Source: RYN-230 sp963837335
GTDB taxonomy: Bacteria; Actinomycetota; Actinomycetes; Streptosporangiales; Streptosporangiaceae
Assembly: GCA_963837335.1 (NCBI GenBank)
Contig: CAWINS010000021.1
Span: 124,001 to 188,000, forward strand
DNA: 64,000 bases
Reading direction: 5' to 3'
Shown here: positions 27,618 to 38,587 of the stretch, in pieces
Layout of the letters: every line of letters starts with the position of its first letter
How positions within the stretch are numbered: position 1 is the first letter of the stretch
Program-made: the position numbers and the translations under genes
Notes under the pieces: generated by a model
The model's input: the letters and a program-made list of their open reading frames with translations, nothing else
Database searches by the model: none
What the model was told of the DNA's origin: nothing

Positions 27618-29455
27618 TCAGAGGTACTGCCCAGTATTGGCCACCGTGTCGATGGAACGCCCGGCCTCGGTGCCCTGCTTGCCGGAAACCAGGGTCCGGA
27701 TGTACACGATCCGCTCGCCCTTCTTGCCGGAGATGCGGGCCCAGTCGTCCGGGTTGGTGGTGTTCGGCAGGTCCTCGTTCTCGCTGAACTCATCCACGCA
27801 GGCGGTGAGCAGGTGGATGATGCGCATGCCCTTCTGCCCCGTGTCGAGGAACTCCTTGATGGCCATCTTCTTGGCCCGGGCCACGATGTTCTCGATCATC
27901 GCCCGGAGTTGAAGTCCTTGAAGTACAGGACTTCCTTGTCCCCGTTGGCGTAGGTGACCTCGAGGAACCGGTTCTCCTCGGTCTCGCTGTACATGCGTTC
28001 CACGACCCGCTGGATCATGGCGTCCACCGTGGCCTCCGGGACGACGCCGTGCTCGGCCAGGTCGTCGGGGTGCAGCGGCAGCTCGGTGAGCACGTACTTG
28101 GAGAAGATGTCCTTGGCCGCCTCAGCGTCCGGGCGCTCGATCTTGATCTTCATCGAGCCGGCCGGGCCGCAGGATGGCCGGGTCGATCATGTCCTCCCGG
28201 TTGGAGGCCCCGATCACGATGACGTTCTCCAGACCCTCCACGCCGTCGATCTCGCTGAGCAGCTGGGGCACGATCGTGTTCTCCACGTCGCTGGAGACGC
28301 CGGACCCGCGGGTCCGGAAGATCGAGTCCATCTCGTCGAAGAACACGATGACCGGCATGCCCTCGCTGGCCTTCTCCCGGGCGCGCTGGAACACCAGCCG
28401 GATGTGCCGCTCGGTCTCACCGACGTACTTGTTCAGCAGCTCCGGGCCCTTGATGTTGAGGAAGAAGCTCTTGCCTTCCTTGGCCTGGCCGTCCCGGCCC
28501 TGGCCGGCCTGGCGGAGCCCGCCTCCTCCGGGGCCTCCTCCTCGCCACTCGCCGCCCGCGCGGCCGCGGTCCGGGCCGCCACCTGCTTGGCCAGGGAGTT
28601 GGCGACCGCCTTGGCGATCAGCGTCTTGCCGCATCCCGGCGGCCCGTACAGCAGCACGCCCTTGGGCGGCCGCAGCTGGTGCTCACGGAACAGGTCCGCG
28701 TGCAGGTAGGGGAGCTCCACCGCGTCCCGGATCTGGACGATCTGGGAGCTGAGGCCACCGATTCGGAGTAGGTGATATCCGGCACTTCCTCGAGGATGAG
28801 CTCCTCGACCTCGGCCTTGGGGATGCGCTCGTAGACATAGCCAGAGCGCGGCTCGAGCAGCAGCGAGTCGCCCGCCCGCAGGACGAGTCGCGCAGCGGCT
28901 CGGCCAGCCGGACGACGCGCTCCTCGTCGGCGTGCGAGATGACCAGGGCCCGGTCGCCGTCCTCGAGGAGTTCCTTGAGCATGACGACCTCGCCCACGGT
29001 CTCGTAACCCTGGGCGATGACCACGTTGAGGGCCTCGTTGAGCACGACTTCCTGGCCGGGACGCAGCTTCTCGAGCTCGACCGCCGGGCTGACGCTGACG
29101 CGCATCTTCCGGCCGCCGGTGAACACGTCGGCGGTGCCGTCCTCGCACGCCTCCAGGAAGACGCCGAACCCGGAGGGCGGCTGGGCCAGCCGGTCAACTT
29201 CCTCCTTGAGCGCCACGATCTGGTCGCGCGCTTCGCGGAGCGTATCGGCCAGCCGCTCGTTCTGGCCCGCGACCGAAGCCAGGCGGCTTCGGTCTCACGC
29301 AGGCGCTCCTCGAGCAGGCGGACATGCCTGGGCGAGTCGGCCAGCCGCCGCCTCAGCACTGCCACCTCCTCCTCGAGGAAGGAGATCTGCGTGGTGAGGC
29401 CCTGAACCTGGTCTTCGTGCCGCGGTGTGCGCGATCCTTCATCCCGAGTGGCCAC
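27618..29455 (-). CDS. arc: Proteasome-associated AAA ATPase ARC/Mpa, at least six frameshifts
   Basis: About 612 codons. The order of segments is complete: a coiled coil (DQVQGLTTQISFLEEEVAVLRRRL), OB domains (VFTGGRKMRVSVSPAVELEKL) and the linker LEEVPDITYSE. Next come Walker A YGPPGCGKTLIAKAVAN, the pore region ELLNKYVGETERHIRLVF, Walker B VIVFFDEMDSIF and DVENTIVPQLLSEIDG. The C-terminus is DTVANTGQYL. The terminal QYL motif docks into the proteasome alpha ring. Frames change near 29281, 28885, 28755, 28500, 28150 and 27900. The segments at 29281, 28885 and 28755 fit one missing base each. A conserved gene with every domain present argues for sequencing error. Confidence 0.9.
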
Positions 29456-29544
29456 GCCCCCACCCCCTTCCGAGAGCAGACTTCACTTAGACCCTACCTA
29501 TCCGAGGCCCTGGCGTAACCTCGCGCCGCCTGCCGCTGACATTC

Positions 29545-30466
29545 TCACTGATCAGACTCTTCCCGGGAACCCTTCGCCGGCCTGCGCCTTCGCGGTGGTG
29601 CGGTGATTCCCTCGGCGAGCCGCCGTGCCGTGATGAGAAATCCCGTGTGGCCCACCATCCGGTGCTCCGGCCGCACCGCCAGCCCATCAACGTGCCAGCC
29701 GCGGACCATAGACTCCCAAGCCACCGGCTCGTCAAAGCTGGCTTGCTCCCGGATCGACTCCACCGTCCGGGACAGCTGGGTGACGGTCGCAACGTAGCAG
29801 CACAGCACTCCACCGGGGATGAGCGCGCTCGGCTGCCAAGCGCGCGAACTCCCATGGCGCCAGCATGTCCAGTACCACCCGGTCGAAAGTATCCGCAGGC
29901 CCGATGGGGTCGGCCGGGACCTGGCCCGGCCCGCCGCCGGCTCGGCTCCCTCGCCGGTGACCTCCATCAGGTCCCCGACCCGGAGTTGCCAGGCGGGATG
30001 CGGGCCGCCGAAGAACCGCTCGACGTTGTCCCGCGCGATCTCAGCGAAATCCGGCCGCCGCTCGTAGGAGACCAGCAGCCCGTCCTCCCCCACGCTGCGC
30101 AGCAGCCAGCAGGACAGCGCACCCGACCCGCTCCCGCCTCCAGCACCCGGGCCCCCGGGAAGACGTCAGCCAGCGCGATGATCTGCGCCGCGTCCTTCGG
30201 GTAGACGACGGCGGCGCCGCGGGCCATGGACAGCGTGAAGTCGGCCAGCAGCGGCCGGAGCCCCACGTCCGGCGTCCGCCGGAGGATTTCACCACGGTGC
30301 CCTCAGGGGCGCCGATCAGGTCGTCATGGGCCAGCCCGCCCCGGTGGGTATGGAACGTGCGTCCCTCCGCGAGGAGCACCATGTGCTTGCGGCCCTTGGG
30401 GTCGGTGAGCTGTACCTGGTCTCCTGGGGCGAACGGGCCGCGGCGCTGACGGATCACGTCCGCCAA
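29545..30466 (-). CDS. trmI: tRNA (adenine-58-N1)-methyltransferase TrmI, several frameshifts
   Basis: It starts with the TrmI N-terminal domain (RRGPFAPGDQVQLTDPKGRKHMVLLAEGRTFHTHRGGLAHDDLIG), then IYPKD-like VVYPKDAAQIIALADVFPGARVLEAGAG (SAM-binding). After shifts it continues VSYERRPDFAEIARDNVERFFGG and IPGGVLCCYVATVTQLSRTVESIR. The enzyme methylates A58 in the T-loop of tRNA as a tetramer. Frames change around 30280, 30130 and 29920. A TTG start at 30466 is used; a GTG three codons later is possible. It lies downstream of arc, as in M. tuberculosis (Rv2118c next to Rv2115c). Confidence 0.85.
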
Positions 30467-30510
30467 AGTAGCCGGGCCCGGGGCGCCGGGCCGCGGCGGA
30501 CGGCCGGGAA

Positions 30511-31593
30511 CTAAACACCGGCGAACGCATGGTCAAGATCGCTGGCCGACAGCACGCCGAAGACCTGCCCTAGGGCTCGACCAGCAGGTACTCGGTGGCC
30601 GGTGCGCGGCGGACCGCCTCCAGCAGGGCCATCCCGGACAGGTCGGCGGGCAGCACCAGGCCGGAGTCGATGGTCCGGGCCAGCGATCCGGCGTCGACCC
30701 ACGGCCTGCGCTGGGGCGGGGTGGCCATCACCGCGCTCTCGTTAACGATCGCTATCGGCTTGTCGTCGTGATCGACATGACCAGCGCGCGGGCCCCGGCG
30801 GCGTCCGCCGCCGGATGGCCTCGGCCAGCGGGAGGCTGGCCGGAATCGGGATGGCCCGCCGGGCGAGCGTCCTGGCCTGCAGGCCAGGCAGCCGCTCGCG
30901 GACCCGGGTGACCTTCAGCGACTGGCTGGCACCGGTCCACATGAAGGCGGCGACCACGCCGAACCAGACCACGTCGAAGATCTGGATCTGCTGCCCCGCC
31001 GAGAGGAGCAGGACGATCGGCACCACCAGGACGGCCACCGCGAGCACCCGTCCGGCCAGGCCGCGACGATGGTCGCCAGGCCTGGCTTGCCGGTCGCCTT
31101 CCACACCCCGGCGCGGAGCATCCGGCCGCCGTCCAACGGCAGCCCGGGCAGCAGGTTGAAGATCCCGACCAGCAGGTCGGCCCAGACGAGTTGCTCGATG
31201 AGCAGTCCGGGCAGCCCGCCCACGTGGCTGACCCGCGCAGGACCACCTACCCCAGCCCGGCCAGGACGAGGGACAGGAGCGGCCGGCCGCCGAGACCAGG
31301 AACTCACGGCCCGGGGGGGGGGCTCCTGCTCGATCTCGGAGAACCGCCCAGCGGGTACAGCAGGATCCGGCGCACCGGCAGCCCGAACCCGCGGGCGACC
31401 AGGGAGTGGCTCAGCTCGTGGATCAGGACGGACACGTACAGCAGCACCACGAAGGCGGCGGCCACCACGTAGCGGACCTCGCTGAGCCCGCCAGGGCCGC
31501 GCTGTTCCCGTACAGGTAGACGAACAGCCCCGCGATCAGGAACCAGTACGGGGAGATGTACACGGGTATCCCGAAGGGCCGCGCGATCCTCAT
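30511..31593 (-). CDS. M50-family site-2 membrane protease with CBS domains, several frameshifts
   Basis: The N-terminus MRIARPFGIPVYISPYWFLIAGLFVYLYG is a membrane entry helix. The zinc site HELSH lies in VSVLIHELSHSLVARGFGL, and the second site is in NLLPGLPLDGGRMLRAG, both diagnostic of M50/S2P proteases. Further membrane helices and the remnants of C-terminal CBS motifs (VFGVLSASDLDHAFAGV) follow, giving a Rip3-like layout. At least four frame changes are needed. One is at the G-run at 31313-31322, where the sequence should read LGGFSEIEQEPP. Such proteases cut membrane-bound regulators. ATG 31593 has AAGGGTCAGG upstream. Confidence 0.82.
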
Positions 31594-31765
31594 GCCGGGG
31601 CCTGACCCTTGCGGCGAGGGCCGTCCGGGCGGTGTGCCTGCCACAGGTTGATGCTACGTGCTGGGTGACCCCATCGGACGCGCCCGCCGCGCCGGGGGGC
31701 CAGCGGCGACAGAAACAGGCGCCAAAGCCCGGCAACTGTCGGAGGCTTCCCCTACTCTCCCTGGC

Positions 31766-32871
31766 ATGGCCGACGATGCTGTGCCGCTCCTTGCCCCGCC
31801 TGACCAGCCACACCAGGCCGCGAACCAGCCGCGGACCGGGACGCGCGGTCACGGCCGCCAGCGGGCCGCGGCGAACCCGGCCAGCGCCGGCGGCGAGGCC
31901 CCGGCTGGGTCCGGCGGCGGTCGCTGTCCCCGTCGCGGGCGGGCGACTTCCTGACCTGCCCGCTGCTCTACCGGTTCCGGGTGATCGACCGGCTGCCCGA
32001 GCCGCCCAGCCCGGCAGCGGCCCGCGGCACCCTGGTCCATGCCGTCCTGGAGCACCTGTTCGACCGGCCTGCTCCCGAGCGGACCCCGGAGGTGGCCAGG
32101 TCGCTGCTGGATCCCGAATGGGACCGGCTGGTCACCAGCGAACCGGAGCTGGGCAGCCTGTTCGCGGCGGAGACCGACCTGGCCGCCTGGCTCGGCGAGG
32201 CCGGGGTCATGCTGGACCGTTACTTCACCCTGGAGGACCCGCGGCGGCTGGAACCGGCGCACCGCGAGCTGTCCGTGGAAGCCGAGCTGGCCTCGGGACT
32301 GCGGCTGCGCGGCTACATCGACCGCCTGGACGTGGCGCCCGGCGGACAGACCCGGATCGTCAACTACAAGACCGGGAGCGCGCCGCCCGCCGAGTTCGAA
32401 GCGCGGGCCCTGTTCCAGATGAAGTTCTACGCCCTGGTGCTGTGGCGGGCCCAGGGCCGCGTGCCCCGGCTGCTGCAGCTCATGTACCTGGGCAACGGGG
32501 AGATTGTCCGCTACGAGCCCGATGAGGCCGATCTGCGGGCCACCGAGCGCAAGATCGAGGCCCTCTGGCAGGCCATCGAGCGGGCCCGGCAGTCACGGGA
32601 CTGGCGGCCACGGCCGGGCCGGCTGTGCGACTGGTGCGCGCACAAGGCGCTCTGCCCGGCCTTCGGCGGCACCCCGCCCGACCTGCCCGCCGAGGTGGAC
32701 CTGCCGTCCGCGGCCTCCGGTGAGCTGGCCTCCGGCCCCGCGCTGGCCGGGGACGACCTGTCTGAGCCAGGGCCAGCCAGGCCGCTCAGTGGATGTTGTG
32801 CCGCCGCAGGATGTCGGCGACATCCCCGAGGTCGTCGTCGGCCGCGGGGGCCTTGCTCTTGGCTGGCTTGA
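31766..32871 (+). CDS. RecB-family PD-(D/E)XK nuclease domain protein (one frameshift)
   Basis: From ATG 31766 the N-terminal about 50 residues are a variable Pro/Ala-rich leader. A shift near 31918 leads to RRSLSPSRAGDFLTCPLLYRFRVIDRLPEPPS, the entry motif of RecB-like nucleases. The catalytic core shows ELSVEAELASGLRLRGYIDRLDVAPGGQTRIVNYKTGS (GxxDR ... IVxYKTG) and FQMKFYALVLWR. A Cys cluster (LCDWCAHKALCPAFGG) is of the 4Fe-4S type near the C-terminus. It is the counterpart of Rv2119 in M. tuberculosis. The 3' end overlaps the convergent membrane-protein gene by 86 bp, so the true stop may differ. Confidence 0.83.
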
Positions 32872-33250
32872 GCGCCTTCCCGGCTGGAGCGCCCGCCGCC
32901 GGCGGCTGCCCGGCCGCTCCGCCTGCCCCGGCGGCGGACTTGCGGCCGCGGCCGCGCCGCATCGTGCCGGAGACCACGAACAGCACGATGGCCACGCCAG
33001 TCAGGGCCACGCCGGACCACACCTGCGGCGAGAAAATGAAGGAGGTCGCGAAGCTGCCGATCGCGGAGCCGATCTGCCACAGCATCTTGACCGCGTGGGT
33101 CAGGTAGGCGGCCAGGGGCAGCAGTGAGATGGCCACCCAGCGCAATCCGGCGGCCGCGCCCCGCCGCCGCCAGACCACCCAGCTGATGATCAGCCCGAGG
33201 AGCGTCAGTCCCCCGCACAGCGGGAGCCATTCGAACTGGCTGTATGTCAT
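32786..33250 (-). CDS. Small integral membrane protein of unknown function (Rv2120c-like position)
   Basis: 154 aa. ATG 33250 has GAGGGGAG 8 nt upstream. Three or four hydrophobic segments occupy the first 100 residues (LPLCGGLTLLGLIISWVVW, WVAISLLPLAAYL and VWSGVALTGVAIVLFVVSG). A basic patch MRRGRGRK and a Pro/Ala/Lys tail ending LGDVADILRRHNIH follow. No catalytic motif is seen. Its place beside the RecB-like gene matches a conserved membrane protein in mycobacteria; function unknown. Confidence 0.78.
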   Translation of the reverse strand: MTYSQFEWLPLCGGLTLLGLIISWVVWRRRGAAAGLRWVAISLLPLAAYLTHAVKMLWQIGSAIGSFATSFIFSPQVWSGVALTGVAIVLFVVSGTMRRGRGRKSAAGAGGAAGQPPAAGAPAGKALKPAKSKAPAADDDLGDVADILRRHNIH

Positions 33251-33391
33251 GGCCGCTCCCCTCGGCAGCGTTCCTTCCCCCATCGTCGCACACCGGTGGG
33301 AGTGCCCCGATCGTCCGGCCGGGAGCACGAGCTCATGAGACTGGCCTACCTGGTCTAGACTGCGGCCCACCTGCTCTAGTTCCACCCCCGC

Positions 33392-35165
33392 CTACTTCAG
33401 GCCGAGAACCGCGTAGTTGTACATGCCGTAGAAGGGCTGCACGTAGACGTTGGTGAGGTCCGGGCTGCGGTACAGCAGCGACTTGGCGTACACCGCGGGC
33501 AGGATGACCGCGTCCTTCATCACCTGCCTGTCGATCTGGCTTGTATAGGTGTTGCGTGTGCTGCCGTCATTGGTGGCCAGCGCCATCTTGTTCAGAAAGC
33601 GGTTCACCATCGGGTCGTTAAGCTGCGCGACGTTGGTGTTCCCGACCGCGCTGATGGTGGAGCCGGCGGCGATGAAGTCGAAGAACCCATAGCCGTCCGG
33701 CCAGTCCGGCACCCATCCGCTCGAGTCAGGATGCCGAGCTGGTGCTGGTGCACGTACCACGGCACGCCCGCGAAGCTGGCTGAGGTAGTTGGCGGATGGG
33801 TATCCGTGCAGCGACAGCTTGATCCCGGCCCGGGCCAGCGAGGCCTGGGCAGCGACGGCGCGGCCGCGGACCTCCTTGGGCCGGTCGCGGCGGTAGGCGA
33901 TCCCGGTGCTGAATCCGGTCGGCTGCCCACAGAGCTTGAGCTGCGCCTTGGCCTTGGCCACCGTCGCCGCCGGGCTTGCTCAGTGGCGTCGTACAGGTCG
34001 AAATGCTTCTGGCCGACGACATTCGGAGGTGACACCGTGCTGGCGATGTCGCCGCCGGCCACCGGCCCGCCGTAAGCGGTCTGCAGGCTGATCTTGTCCG
34101 CCGCGTACTCGATCGCCTCCCGGCAGTGCACGTTGTGCAGCGGCGCGACCTTCGTGTTGAGGTAAGCGAACCGGAACAACCCGCTGATCGGGTCATCGGA
34201 CCAGGCCTTGAGCGCCGGCGAGGACAGGATCTTGGCCCGCGCCGCTGCCTGCACGCCGGTACCCGCCGCGTCGAGGTCCAGGTCGCCCGCGAGCAGCCGG
34301 TTGTCGATGTCGTTCGCATTCACGTTCCAGTTGATGACGATCTTGCTCAGCAGCTGCTTGGCGTTCGGGTCGGTGGACGCCTTCCAGAACGAGTTCGGCA
34401 CCATCGTGAGCTGCTTGTCCAGCTGGTAGCTCTGGAACTTGTACGGGCCGGTGGACACCGGGTGCAACTGGTAGTTCGCGCCGGTGTCCATCTTCGGCGG
34501 CACCGGGGCGGACTGCGGGATCGCGACCACGTAGTTGAAATCGGCGAACGGATGCGCCAAGCCGAACACTATGGTGGTCGCGTTTGGCGTCCGCACCGCC
34601 GTGAGGCCCATCAGGTTCTTGGACGGGTTCTGGTACGGGCCGGGGTACGTCGCCGCGTTCCCGCCCAGCAGGACCTGGAAATAGGACGGCCCGTCGGGCA
34701 GCACTGACCGATCGAAGGTGCGCTCCACCGCGTACTTCACGTCCGCCGAGGTGACCGTGGTCCCATCCTCGAATTTAACGCCCGGCTTGATGTGATAGGT
34801 CCAGGTCAGGCCGTTGTCACCCACGATACCCGGGCCGGTCGCCAGGTCCGGGACCACCTGCAGGCCGCACCGGCCGGGGCAGGACTTATAAGTCATCAGC
34901 GGCATCGTGTAGAGCCTGGTGAGATCCCACATGAACAGGTAGTAGGTGTTTGCCTGGATCGGTCGAATCGGGGGTACCGCTGTCACCGAAGGTGAGCGTC
35001 CCGCCCTGGTGGCTGGATCGGTTGACCACCTTCGTGAGCGCGGCGTTGTACCCAGCGGATGATGATGAGCCAGAATCACTGCCGCCATCACCGCTGCAGG
35101 CGGCCAGCGCGACCGTGGCCACCACCGCGAGTGTGGCCAGCCCGACAGTCCTGGATCCTCCTCAT
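33392..35165 (-). CDS. Oligopeptide/dipeptide-binding lipoprotein (SBP family 5), paralog 1, several frameshifts
   Basis: The start at 35165 (AGGAGGCG upstream) gives MRRI, then after a shift near 35155 a signal peptide with the lipobox LAAC. GGTLTFGDSGTPDSTDPG is the entry motif. SBP_bac_5 features continue: LTWTYHIKPGVKFEDGTTVTSADVKYAVERTFD, STGPYKFQSYQLDKQLTMVPN and CREAIEYAADKISLQTAYGGPVAGG. The C-terminus is VYVQPFYGMYNYAVLGLK. At least three frame changes are needed (near 35155, 34970, 33960 and 33730). It captures peptides outside the cell for the Dpp-like transporter. It is closely similar, segment by segment, to the protein encoded at 38588-40368. Confidence 0.85.
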
Positions 35166-35357
35166 GAGGTGGAACGCCTCCTGATGATCATGGACATCCG
35201 ATTGCCCGGGTAGTCGTCGCCGCTGACCATGCCCGGCAGCATCCCGCCCGGACCAGGACGACCGCCCATCACCACCGCACCACGTTCCTCATCAGATCGT
35301 CCGTCACCGGCCCGATAATGCCCGCGCGCTCGGAGTGGTGCGGTGAACCCACGAGAT

Positions 35358-36410
35358 CTACCCGGCGCTGGCCTCGGTGTTCTCCGGGAAGTGGCAGGCC
35401 ACCTGGTGGCCGGAGACCAGTTCGGCGAGCGGTGGCTCCTGGGTCCGGCACACCTCCTGCGCCTTCCAGCACCGGGTGTGGAACCGGCAGGCCGGCGGCG
35501 GGTTCAGCGGGCTGGGCACGTCGCCGGCCAGCCGGATGCGCTCACGGCGCTCCCTGCGCCCCTCGACGCGCACCGGCTCGGGCACCGGGACCGCGGACAT
35601 GCAGCGCGACCGTGTAGGGGTGCCGGGGCTTGGCGTACAGCTGGTCCCGGCCGGCCAGCTCGACGATCTTGCCCAGGTACATGACCGCGACCCGGTCGCT
35701 GATGTGCCGCACCACCGACAGGTCGTGCGCGATGACCACGTACGTCAGGCCCAGCTCGTTCTGCAGGTCCTCCAGCAGGTTGATCACCTGGGCCTGGATC
35801 GACACGTCCAGGGCCGAGACCGGCTCGTCCGCCACGATCAGCTTGGGCCGCAGGGCGAGCGTGCGGGCGATCCCGATCCGCTGGCGCTGGCCGCCGGAGA
35901 ACTCGTGCGGGTAGCGGTTGTAGTGCTCGGGGTTGAGCCCGACCAGCTCCAGCAGCTCCTGGACGGTCCGCCTTGATGCCCTTTTCGGTCTTGACCTTCT
36001 GCAGCCGGCAGCGGCGCCCCGACGATGGCGCCGACGGTGTGCCGCGGGTTCAGCGACGAGTACGGATCCTGGAAGATCATCTGGATGTCGCGGCGCAGCG
36101 GGCGCATCTTGCCCATGCGACAGGTGGGTGATGTCGCGGCCGTCGAACATGATCCGTCCGCCGGTCGGCTCGAGCAGCCGGGTGAGCAGCCGCCCGGTCG
36201 TGGTCTTGCCGCAGCCGGACTCGCCGACCAGGCCCAGCGTCTCGCCCGGCGGGCACGGAGAAGTCGACCTCGTCCACGGCCTGGACCGCGCCGACCTGGT
36301 GCCGGAAGATGACGCCCCGGGTGACCGGGAAGTACTTCATCAGCCCGGACACCTCGAGCAGGGCGTCGCCCGCGCCGCTGGCGGTGCCCGCTGGTCCCGG
36401 CGGTGCTCAC
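35358..36410 (-). CDS. dppF: Oligopeptide ABC transporter ATP-binding protein DppF/OppF type, several frameshifts
   Basis: Segments in order are LMKYFPVTRGVIFRHQVGAVQAVDEVDFSVPAG, a shifted Walker A, RRDIQMIFQDPYSSLNPRHTVGAIVG and ELLELVGLNPEHYNRYPHEFSGGQRQRIGIARTLAL. Walker B VADEPVSALDVSIQAQVINLL and IAHDLSVVRHISDRVAVMYLGKIVE follow. The C-terminal peptide-family motif is CRFHTRCWKAQEVC. Frame changes fall near 36380, 36255, 36115, 35990 and 35600. The GTG start at 36410 overlaps the dppD stop (GTGA), indicating coupling. It energises peptide uptake with DppD. Confidence 0.85.
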
Positions 36411-37486
36411 TGCGGCGTGCTCACACGTCCCCCTGCGTGGTCGCGGATGGCGGGCGCGCCTGGCATCTGCCGCCGAGCTGCTCGTCCCGGGCCGTGCCGC
36501 CGCTGGTCGGCCGTCAGGTGGCAGGCGACCAGGTGCCCGGGCTCCACCTCGCGCAGCGCGGGCACCTCGGTCTGGCTCCGTCCGTCGGTCAGGCCGGCGT
36601 AGCGCGCAGCGGGGATGGAACGGGCAGCCGGACGGCACGCTGATCAGGCTCGGCGGGGTGCCCGGGATCGGGAGCAGCCGCGTCAGGCGCGCCTCGGTCG
36701 ATGCGCGGCATGGAGGCGAGCAGGCCCCAGGTGTAGGGGTGGCCGGGCCGGTCGAAGACGTCCTCGGCCTGGCCGTACTCCGACCATCCGGCCCGCGTAC
36801 ATGACCAGGATGTCGTCGGACAGCTCGGCCACCACGCCCAGGTCGTGGGTGATGATGATGACCGCGGAGTGGTACTCCTGCTGCAGGTCCCAGATCAGGT
36901 CGAGGATCTGCGCCTGGACCGTGACGTCCAGCGCGGTGGTCGGCTCGTCGGCGATCAGCAGTTCCGGGTCGCAGCTCAGCGCCATCGCGATCATGGCGCG
37001 CTGCCGCATGCCGCCGGAGAACTGGTGCGGGTAGTCGTCGACGCGGTCGGCGGGCTGCGGGATGCCGACCCGGCCGAGCATGTCGACCGCGTGCTTGCGG
37101 GCGACCTTCTTGCCCACCTCGTTGTGCACCAGGTACGCCTCGGCGATCTGGGCGCCGACGGTGTAGTACGGGTGCAGCGCGGACAGCGGATCCTGGAAGA
37201 TCATGGCCATCTTGCTGCCGCGCAGCTCGCGGACCCGGGCTGGCGGGGCGCCGACCAGTTCCTCGCCGTCCAGCCGGATGCTCCCGCTGATCTGGGCGTT
37301 GGTGCCCTGGTGCAGGCCCATGATGCCCAGGCTGGTGACGCTCTTCCCCGAGCCCGACTCGCCGACGATGCCCAGGGTGGCCCCGCGGTCGAGGCTGAAC
37401 GAGACCCCGTCGACGGCTTTCACCAGGCCGTCGTTGGTCGGGAACTGGATCCGCAGGTCCCTGACCTCGAGCAGGGTGTCGGGCAT
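36407..37486 (-). CDS. dppD: Oligopeptide ABC transporter ATP-binding protein DppD/OppD type, frameshifts near the 3' end
   Basis: MPDTLLEVRDLRIQFPTNDGLVKAVDGVSFSLDRG leads to Walker A GIVGESGSGKSVTSLGIMGL, then KMAMIFQDPLSALHPYYTVG. The signature is QFSGGMRQRAMIAMALSC, Walker B LLIADEPTTALDVTVQAQIL and the H-loop ITHDLGVVAELSD. The frame changes near 36785 and again near 36650. The C-terminal peptide-type motif SGCPFHPRCA is in another frame. ATG 37486 overlaps the dppB stop (TGATG) and has GAGGGTGAGG before it. The corrected length of about 360 aa is normal. Confidence 0.87.
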
Positions 37487-38496
37487 CAGGTCCTCACCCT
37501 CGGGTCGACCACGGCGTACAGGATGTCCACCACCAGGTTGGCGATGACGATGAAGAACGCGGCCAGCATGGTGACGCCCAGGATCTCCGGCAGGTCCTGG
37601 TTCTGCATCGCCTCGATGGTGAACAGGCCGAGGCCGTGCAGCGAGAACGTGTATCTCGGTGATGATCGCCCCGCCGAGCAGCAGGCCGAGGTCCATGCCG
37701 AAGATCGTGACGATCGGGGTCAGCGCCGCGCGCAGCCCGTGCTTGAAGATCACCTTCCGCTCGCGCAGGCCCTTGGCCCGGGCGGTGCGGATGTAGTCCT
37801 CGCTCATCGTCTCCAGCATGCCCGCCCGGGTCAGCCGGGCGTAGAGGGCGGCGTAGAGGAAGGCCAGGGTGATCCAGGGCAGCACCAGGTTCCGCGCCCA
37901 CAGGTAGCGGGTTCTTGGTCAGGGGCACGAACTGGACGTTGGGGAAGATCGGCCACTTGTAGCTGAACAGCTCCAGCAGGATCAGGCCGGTGAAGAAGAT
38001 CGGGAGGGACACCCCGAGCAGGGCGACGCCCATCGAGAACCGGTCGAAGAAGGTACCCCGGCGCAGCGCGGAGAGCACCCCGATCGCCACCCCGCCGACC
38101 AGCCAGAGGATCGCCGCGCCGACGGCCAGCGAGAGGGTCACCGGGATGTCGCTGACCATCTGCGGCCAGACCGGCTGCTGGGTCTTGAACGAGTAGCCGA
38201 AACACGGCGGCGGGCAGTAGGTGGTGCTGGTGCCGCTGTTGTAGTGCGTGCCGAACACGATGGCCTTGAGGAAGCGGCCGTACTGCAGGTACAGCGGCGC
38301 GTTGAGGCCCAGCTTGTCCTCGATCGCCAGCACCGCCGCCCGGGTCGGGTTGCGGCCGACGTACTGCGCTGGCGAGCTGGTAGGTGGTCTGCCCGGCCAG
38401 CCGGGGGAGGAGGAAGAAGATCGCGAACATGATGATGCTGACCACGATCAGCAGGAAGACGGTGGCGATCAGCCGCCGGACGATGAATGTGATCAC
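37486..38496 (-). CDS. dppB: Oligopeptide ABC transporter permease DppB type, several frameshifts
   Basis: The first frame has MITFIVRRLIATVFLLIVVSIIMFAIFFLLP, the DppB N-terminal helix. Then come NAPLYLQYGRFLKAIVFG, IPVTLSLAVGAAILWLVGGVAIGVLSALRRGTFFDR and SLPIFFTGLILLELF. The permease EAA loop is ARLTRAGMLETMSEDYIRTARAKGL. The final helices are in a third frame, FTIEAMQNQDLPEILGV to VVDILYAVVDPRVRT. Frame changes fall near 38370, 37910 and 37655. The stop overlaps the dppD start (TGATG). It forms the membrane channel with the DppC-type permease at 40424-41416. Confidence 0.85.
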
Positions 38497-38587
38497 GGCT
38501 GCGGCGCTGGTGCCCGGCCGGGTCCCGGCCGGGCACCAGCGCCTTCACCTGCTCTCTTCGCTCGCTGCTACTCGTCTTCTCTACGGG